This document shows, in pieces, positions 56,101 to 64,000 of a stretch of DNA of 64,000 bases. The stretch comes from Xanthostigma xanthostigma. Taxonomy: Eukaryota; Arthropoda; Insecta; Raphidioptera; Raphidiidae. The position numbers and the translations under genes were made by a program. The notes below the pieces were generated by a model. The model was not told the DNA's origin and searched no databases. It worked only from the letters and a program-made list of their open reading frames with translations. Position 1 is the stretch's first letter, and each line of letters starts with the position of its first letter. Location: positions 49,106,820 to 49,170,819 of the forward strand of contig OY754471.1 in NCBI GenBank assembly GCA_963575645.1, given 5' to 3'.

Positions 56101-59100
56101 TAAGATTTCTTAGGGGTAGACAGAGTTGTTTATTAATATAAAAAGATTTCTTAGAGGTAGACGGAGATGTTTATTTACTTAAAAAAATTTCTTAGGGGAA
56201 GACAAAGTTGTTTAATAACTTTATAAGATTTATTAAGGGTAGACAGAGTTGTTTATTAACTTTAAAAGATTTCTTAGGGGTAGACAGAGTTGTTTATTAA
56301 TTTTAAAACATTTCTTAGGGGTAGACAGAGTTGTTTATTAACTTTAAAGAATCTTTTAGGGGTAGGCAGAGTTGTTTATTGTTTTTAAAAGATTTCTTAG
56401 GGGAAGACAGAGTTGTTTATTATCTCTTAAAGATTTCTTAAGGGTAGACAGAGTTGTTTATTAACTTAAAAAGATATCTTAGGGGTAGACAGAGTTGTTT
56501 ATTGACTTTCAAAGATTTCTTATGGGAAGACAGAGTTGTTTATTAACTTTAAAAGACTATTTAGGGGTAGACAGAGTTGTTTATTATCTTTTAAAGATTT
56601 CTTAAGGCTAGACAGAGTTTTTTATTAACCCTAAAAGATTTCTTAAGGGTAGACAGAAATGTTTATTAATTTTAAAAGATTTCTTAGGGGTAGACAGGGT
56701 TGTTTATTAACTTTAAAAGATTTCTTAGAGGTAGACAGAGTTGTTTATTAACTTTAAAACATTTCTTAGGGGTAAAGAGAGTTGTTTATTACTTTTAAAG
56801 GATTTCTTGGGGTTAGACAGAGTTGTTTATTAACTTTAAAAGATTTCTTAGGGGTAGGCAGAGTTTTTTATTAACTTTAAAAGATTTCTTAGGGGTAGGC
56901 AGAGTTGTTTATTAACTTAAAAAGATTTCTTAGGGGAAGACAGAGTTGTTTATTAACTTTATAAGATTTCTTAGGGGTAGGCAGAGTTGTTTATTAACTT
57001 TAAACTGTTTCTTAGGGGTAAACAGAGTTGTTTATTATCTTTTAAAGATTTCTTAAGGGTAGGCAGAGTTGTTTATTAACTTTAAAAGATTTCTTAGGGG
57101 TAGGCAGAGTTGTTTATTAACTTTAAAAGCTTTCGTAGGGGTAGGCAGAGTTGTTTATTAACTTTAAAACATTTCTTAGAGGTAAAGAGGGTTGTTTATT
57201 ACTTTTAAAAGATTTCTCGGGGTTAGACAGAGTTGTTTATTAACTTTAAAAGATTTCTTAGGGGTAGGCAGAGTTGTTTATTAACTTTATAAGATTTCTT
57301 AGGGGTAGACAGAGTTTTTTATTAACTTTAAAAATTTCTTAGGGGAAGACAGAGTTGTTTATTAACTTTATAAGATTTCTTAGGGGTAGGCAGAGTTGTT
57401 TATTAACTTTAAAAGGTTTCTTAGGGGTAAACAGAGTTGTTTATTATCTTTTAAAGATTTCTTAGGGGTAGGCAAAGTTGTTTATTAACTTTAAAAGATT
57501 TCTTAGGGGTAGGCAGAGTTGTTTATTAACTTTAAAAGATTTCTTAGGGGTAGGCAGAGTTGTTTATTAACTTTAAAAGATTTCTTAGGGGTAGGCAGAG
57601 TTGTTTATTAACTTTAAAAGATTTCTTAGTGGTAGGCAGAGTTGTTCATTAACTTTAAAAGATTTCTTAGGGGTAGGCAGAGTTGTTTATTAACTTTAAA
57701 AGATTTCTTAGGGGTAGGCAGAGTTGTTTATTAACTTTAAAAGATTTCTTAGGGGTAGGCAGAGTTGTTTATTAACTTTAAAAGATTTCTTAGGGGTAGA
57801 CAGAGTTGTTTATTGACTTTAAAAGATTTCTTAGGGGAAGACAGAGTTGTTTATTGACTTTAAAAGATTTCTTAGGGGTAGACAGAGTTTTTTATTAACT
57901 TTAAAAGATTTCTTAGGGGAAGACAGAGTTGTTTATTAACTTTAAAAGATTTCTTAGGGGAAGACAGAGTTGTTTATTATCTCTTAAAGATTTCTTAAGG
58001 GTAGACAGAGTTGTTTATTAACTTAAAAAGATATCTTAGGGGTAGACAGAGTTGTTTATTGACTTTCAAAGATTTCTTATGGGAAGACAGAGTTGTTTAT
58101 TAACTTTAAAAGATTATTTAGGGGTAGACAGAGTTGCTTATTAACTTTAAAAGATTTATTAGGAGTAGGCAGAGTTGTTTATTAACTTTAAAAGATTTCT
58201 TAGGGGTAGGCAGAGTTGTTTATTAACTTTAAAAGATTTCTTAGGGGTAGGCAGAGTTGTTTATTAACTTTAAAAGATTTCTTAGGGGTAGGCAGAGTTG
58301 TTTATTAACTTTAAAAGATTTCTTAGGAGTAGGCAGAGTTGTTTATTAATTTTAAAAGATTTCTTAGGGGTAGACGGAGTTGTTTATTGACTTTAAAAGA
58401 TTTCTTAGGGGAAGACTGAGTTGTTTATTGACTTTAAAAGATTTCTTAGGGGTAGACAGAGTTTTTTATTATTTTTAAAATATTTCTTAGGGGAAGACAG
58501 AGTTGTTTATTAACTTTAAAAGATTTCTTAGGGGTAGACAAAGTTGCTTATTAACTTTAAAAGATTTCTTAGGGGTTGACAGAGTTGTTTATTAACTTTA
58601 TAAGATTTCTTAGGGGTAGACAGAGTTGTTTATAAATATAAAAAATTTCTTAGAGGTAGACGGAGATGTTTATTTACTTAAAAAAATTTCTTAGGGGAAG
58701 ACAAAGTTGTTTAATAACTTTATAAGATTTATTAAGGGTAGACAGAGTTGTTTATTAACTTTAAAAGATTTCTTAGGGGTAGACAGAGTTGTTTATTAAT
58801 TTTAAAACATTTCTTAGGGGTAGACAGAGTTGTTTATTAACTTTAAAGAATCTTTTAGGGGTAGGGAGAGTTGTTTATTGTTTTTAAAAGATTTCTTAGG
58901 GGAAGACAGAGTTGTTTATTAATTTTAAAAGATTTCTCAGAGGTAGACAGAGTTGTTTATTATTTTTAAAAGATTTCTTAGGGGTAGACAGAGTTGTTTA
59001 TTAACTTTCAAAGATTTCTTAGGGGTAGACAGAGTTTTTTATTAACTTTAAAAAATTTCTTAGGGGAAGACAGAGTTGTTTATTAACTTTATAAGATTTC

Positions 59101-62100
59101 TTAGGGGTAGGCAGAGTTGTTTATTAACTTTAAAAGGTTTCTTAGGGGTAAACAGAGTTGTTTATTATCTTTTAAAGATTTCTTAGGGGTGGGGCAAAGT
59201 TGTTTATTAACTTTAAAAGATTTCTTAGGGGTAGGCAGAGTTGTTTATTAACTTTAAAAGATTTCTTAGGGGTAGGCAGAGTTGTTTATTAACTTTAAAA
59301 GATTTCTTAGGGGTAGGCAGAGTTGTTTATTAACTTTAAAAGATTTCTTAGTGGTAGGCAGAGTTGTTTATTAACTTTAAAAGATTTCTTAGGGGTAGGC
59401 AGAGTTGTTTATTAACTTTAAAAGATTTCTTAGGGGTAGGCAGAGTTGTTTATTAACTTTAAAAGATTTCTTAGGGGTAGGCAGAGTTGTTTATTAACTT
59501 TAAAAGATTTCTTAGGGGTAGACAGAGTTGTTTATTGACTTTAAAAGATTTCTTAGGGGAAGTCAGAGTTGTTTATTGACTTTTAAAGATTTCTTAGGGG
59601 TAGACAGAGTTTTTTATTAACTTTAAAAGATTTCTTAGGGGAAGACAGAGTTGTTTATTAACTTTAAAAGATTTCTTAGGGGAAGACAGAGTTGTTTATT
59701 ATCTCTTAAAGATTTCTTAAGGGTAGACAGAGTTGTTTATTAACTTAAAAGATATTTTAGGGGTAGACAGAGTTGTTTATTGACTTTCAAAGATTTCTTA
59801 TGGGAAGACAGAGTTGTTTATTAACTTTAAAAGATTATTTAGGGGTAGACAGAGTTGCTTATTAACTTTAAAAGATTTATTAGGGGTAGGCAGTGTTGTT
59901 TATTAACTTTAAAAGATTTCTTAGGGGTAGGCAGAGTTGTTTATTAACTTTAAAAGATTTCTTAGGGGTAGGCAGAGTTGTTTATTAACTTTAAAAGATT
60001 TCTTAGGGGTAGGCAGAGTTGTTTATTAACTTTAAAAGATTTCTTAGGAGTAGGCAGAGTTGTTTATTAATTTTAAAAGATTTCTTAGGGGTAGACGGAG
60101 TTGTTTTATAACTAAAAAATATATCTTAGGGGAAGACAGAGTTGTTTATTAACTTTAAAAGATTTCTTAGGGGTAGACAGAGTTGTTTATTAACTTTAAA
60201 AGATTTCTTAGGGGAAGACAGAGTTGTTTAATAACTTTAAAAGATTTCTTAGGGGTAGACAGAGTTGTTTATTAACTTTAAAAGATTTCTTAGGGGTAGA
60301 CAAAGTTGCTTATTAACTTTAAAAGATTTCTTAGGGGTTGACAGAATTGTTTATTAACTTTATAAGATTTCTTAGGGGTAGACAGAGTTGTTTTTTAATA
60401 TAAAAAGATTTCTTAGGGGTAGACGGAGATGTTTATTTACTTTAAAAAATTTCTTAGGGGAAGACAAAGTTGTTTAATATCTTTATAAGATTTATTAAGG
60501 GTAGACAGAGTTGTTTATTAACTTTAAAAGATTTCTTTGGGGTAGACAGAGTTGTTTATTAATTTTAAAAGATTTCTTAGGGGTAGACAGAGTTGTTTAA
60601 TGACCTTAAAAGATTTCTTAGAGGTAGACAGAGTTGTTTTTTAACTTTAAAAGATTTCTTAGGGGTAGACAGAGTTGTTTATTGACTTTAAAAGATTTCT
60701 TAGGGGAAGACTGAGTTGTTTATTGACTTTAAAAGATTTCTTAGGGGTAGACAGAGTTTTTTAATAATTTTAAAATATTTCTTAGGGGAAGACAGAGTTG
60801 TTTATTAACTTTAAAATATTTCTTAGGGGTAGACAAAGTTGCTTATTAACTTTGAAAGATTTCTTAGGGGTAGACAAAGTTGCTTATTAACTTTAAAAGA
60901 TTTCTTAGGGGTTGACAGAGTTGTTTATTAACTTTATAAGATTTCTTAGGGGTAGACAGAGTTGTTTATTAATATAAAAAGATTTCTTAGAGGTAGACGG
61001 AGATGTTTATTTACTTAAAAAAATTTCTTAGGGGAAGACAAAGTTGTTTAATAACTTTATAAGATTTATTAAGGGTAGACAGAGTTGTTTATTAACATTA
61101 AAAGATTTCTTAGGGGTAGACAGAGTTGTTTATTAATTTTAAAACATTTCTTAGGGGTAGACAGAGTTGTTTATTAACTTTAAAGAATCTTTTAGGGGTA
61201 GGCAGAGTTGTTTATTGTTTTTAAAAGATTTCTTAGGGGAAGACAGAGTTGTTTATTATCTCTTAAAGATTTCTTAAGGGTAGACAGAGTTGTTTATTAA
61301 CTTAAAAAGATATCTTAGGGGTAGACAGAGTTGTTTATTGACTTTCAAAGATTTCTTATAGGAAGACAGAGTTGTTTATTAACTTTAAAAGACTATTTAG
61401 GGGTAGACAGAGTTGTTTATTATCTTTTAAAGATTTCTTAAGGCTAGACAGAGTTTTTATTAACCCTAAAAGATTTCTTAAGGGTAGACAGAAATGTTTA
61501 TTAATTTTAAAAGATTTCTTAGGGGTAGACAGGGTTGTTTATTAACTTTAAAAGATTTCTTAGAGGTAGACAGAGTTGTTTATTAACTTTAAAACATTTC
61601 TTAGGGGTAAAGAGAGTTGTTTATTACTTTTAAAGGATTTCTTGGGGTTAGACAGAGTTGTTTATTAACTTTAAAAGATTTCTTATGGGTAGGCAGAGTT
61701 TTTTTATTAACTTTAAAAGATTTCTTAGGGGTAGGCAGAGTTGTTTATTAACTTTAAAAGATTTCTTAGGGGAAGACATAGTTGTTTATTAACTTTATAA
61801 GATTTCTTAGGGGTAGGCAGAGTTGTTTATTAACTTTAAAAGGTTTCTTAGGGGTAAACAGAGTTGTTTATTATCTTTTAAAGATTTCTTAGGGGTAGGT
61901 AGAGTTGTTTATTAACTTTAAAAGATTTCTTAGGGGTAGGCAGAGTTGTTTATTAACTTTAAAAGATTTCTTAGGGGTAGGCAGAGTTGTTTATTAACTT
62001 TAAAAGATTTCTTAGGGGTAGGCAGAGTTGTTTATTAACTTTAAAAGATTTCTTAGGGGTAGGCAGAGTTGTTTATTAACTTTAAAAGATTTCTTAGGGG

Positions 62101-64000
62101 TAGACATAGTTGTTTATTAACTTTAAAACATTTCTTAGGGGTAAAGAGAGTTGTTTATTACTTTTTAAGGATTTCTTGGGGTTAGACAGAGTTGTTTATT
62201 AACTTTAAAAAATTTCTTAGGGGTAGGCAGAGTTGTTTATTAACTTTAAAAGATTTCTTAGGGGTAGGCAGAGTTGTTTATTAACTTTAAAAGATTTCTT
62301 AGGGGTAGGCAGAGTTGTTTATTAACTTTAAAAGATTTCTTAGGGGTAGGCAGAGTTGTTTATTAACTTTAAAAGATTTCTTAGGGGTAGGCAGAGTTGT
62401 TTATTAATTTTAAATAATTTCTTAGGGGTAGACGGAGTAGTTTTATAACTAAAAAATATATCTTAGGAGAAGACAGAGTTGTTTATTAACTTTAAAAGAT
62501 TTCTTAGGGGTAGACAGGTTGTTTATTAACTTTAAAAGATTTCTTAGGGGAAGACAGAGTTGTTAATTAACTTTAAAAGATTTCTTAGGGGTAGACAGAG
62601 TTGTTTATTAACTTTAAAAGATTTCTTAGGGGTAGACAAAGTTGTTTATCAACTTTAAAAGATTTCTTAGGGGTTGACAGAGTTGTTTTTTAACTTTATA
62701 AGATTTCTTAGGGGTAGACAGAGTTGTTTATTAATATAAAAAGATTTCTTAGAGGTAGACGGAGATGTTTATTTACTTAAAAACATTTCTTAGGGGAAGA
62801 CAAAGTTGTTTAATAACTTTATAATATTTATTAAGGGTAGACAGAGTTGTTTATTAACTTTAAAAGATTTCTTTGGGGTAGACAGAGTTGTTTATTAATT
62901 TTAAAAGATTTCTTAGGGGTAGACAGAGTTGTTTAATGACTTTAAAAGATTTCTTAGAGGTAGACAGAGTTGTTTTTTAACTTTAAAAGATTTCTTAGGG
63001 GTAGACAGAGTTGTTTATTGACTTTAAAAGATTTCTTAGGGGAAGACAGAATTGTTTATTGACTTTAAAAGAAATCTTAGGGGTAGACAGAGTTTTTTAT
63101 TAACTTTAAAAGATTTCTTAGGGGAAGACAGAGTTGTTTATTAACTTTAAAAGATTTCTTAGGGGAAGACAGAGTTGTTTATTATCTCTTAAAGATTTCT
63201 TAAGGGTAGACAGAGTTGTTTATTAACTTAAAAAGATATCTTAGGGGTAGACAGAGTTGTTTATTGACTTTCAAAGATTTCTTATGGGAAGACAGAGTTG
63301 TTTATTAACTTTAAAAGACTATTTAGGGGTAGACAGAGTTGTTTATTATCTTTTAAAGATTTCTTAAGGCTAGACAGAGTTTTTTATTAACCCTAAAAGA
63401 TTTCTTAACGGTAGACAGAAATGTTTATTAATTTTAAAAGACTTCTTAGGTGTAGACAGGGTTGTTTATTAACTTTAAAAGATTTCTTAGAGGTAGACAG
63501 AGTTGTTTATTAACTTTAAAACATTTCTTAGGGGTAAAGAGAGTTGTTTATTACTTTTAAAAGATTTCTTAGGGGTAGACAGAGTTGTTTATTAACTTTA
63601 AAAGATTTCTTAGGGGAAGACAGAGTTGTTTAATAACTTTAAAAGATTTCTTAGGGGTAGACAGAGTTGTTTATTAATTTTAAAAGATTTCTTAGGGGTA
63701 GACAAAGTTGTTTATTAACTTTAAAAGATTTCTTAGGGGTTGACAGAATAGTTTATTAACTTTATAAGATTTCTTAGGGGTAGACAGAGTTGTTTATTAA
63801 TATAAAAAGATTTCTTAGGGGTAGACGGAGATGTTTATTTACTTTAAAAAATTTCTTAGGGGAAGACAAAGTTGTTTAATAACTTTATAAGATTTATTAA
63901 GGGTAGACAGAGTTGTTTATTAACTTTAAAAGATTTCTTTGGGGTAGACAGAGTTGTTTATTAATTTTAAAAGATTTCTTAGGGGTAGACAGAGTTGTTT
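53140..64000. repeat. 41-bp satellite array with higher-order duplication
   Basis: Monomer 'gttgtttattaactttaaaa' + 'gatttcttaggggtagacaga' (41 bp). About 264 tandem copies run from 53,140 to the window end, so the array is at least 10.9 kb. Variants (tagacag or taggcag or gaagacag; 'tatctcttaaag', 'gactttcaaag', 'tttgggg') recur in the same order in several places. 'tatctcttaaag' occurs near 53,593, 54,986, 55,354, 56,420, 57,978, 59,700, 61,258 and 63,183. Some gaps are exact multiples of 41 (57,978-59,700 = 42 units; 56,420-61,258 = 118 units). No coding frame. Confidence 0.97.

Noticed and set aside
53140-64000. CRISPR array or telomere
   Set aside because: There are no unique spacers: the full 41-bp unit is repeated, and the TTAGGGG word is embedded in a longer monomer.

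Overview
The window is eukaryotic nuclear DNA. Genes are split by GT-AG introns, the background is strongly AT-rich, and the spaces are filled with DNA-transposon remnants (hAT-type 8-bp target duplications, one TTAA insertion), LINE fragments, foldback elements and a satellite. The two recognisable host genes are animal genes. Overall style and repeat content suggest an arthropod, probably an insect. A sternorrhynchan hemipteran is my tentative guess, not something the sequence proves.

Layout. (1) About 1-17,400 is a repeat-rich block. It looks like one old, large element with long terminal inverted repeats (about 180-860 and 15,730-16,560), and CCAAT-box arrays lie at both ends. Its left half keeps small, closely packed frames of viral style. 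One encodes a PPP1R15/GADD34-type phosphatase-recruiting domain. There are also two paralogous acidic proteins, a short membrane protein, and a 139-aa protein behind a spliced leader. The right half has lost recognisable coding and carries later insertions, including a hAT element with a perfect target duplication. (2) 17,840-18,898 is an unidentified 352-aa single-exon frame. (3) 19,196-40,584 (+) is the golgin TRIP11/GMAP-210. It has six coding exons and 1,222 residues, with an N-terminal ALPS-like helix, long coiled coils and a C-terminal GRAB domain. Its introns hold MITEs, a 2.8-kb inverted-repeat transposon and CpG-rich promoter-like patches. (4) 40,850-47,000 is a dense cluster of nested hAT, piggyBac-like and foldback elements. 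(5) 51,367-47,044 (-) is the autophagy gene ATG14 (Barkor). It has eight coding exons and 480 residues, with N-terminal paired CxxC motifs, coiled coils and a C-terminal BATS region. A LINE fragment lies in intron 5. (6) 52,770-53,050 is a 111-bp tandem repeat. From about 53,140 to the window end runs a 41-bp satellite with higher-order duplication.

TRIP11 and ATG14 are convergent. Both act on curved endomembranes through a terminal lipid-sensing module, but nothing here shows that the adjacency is functional. I assembled both gene models by hand from splice sites, reading phase and remembered family sequence. The phases close exactly: 3,669 nt for TRIP11 and 1,443 nt for ATG14, each including the stop codon.
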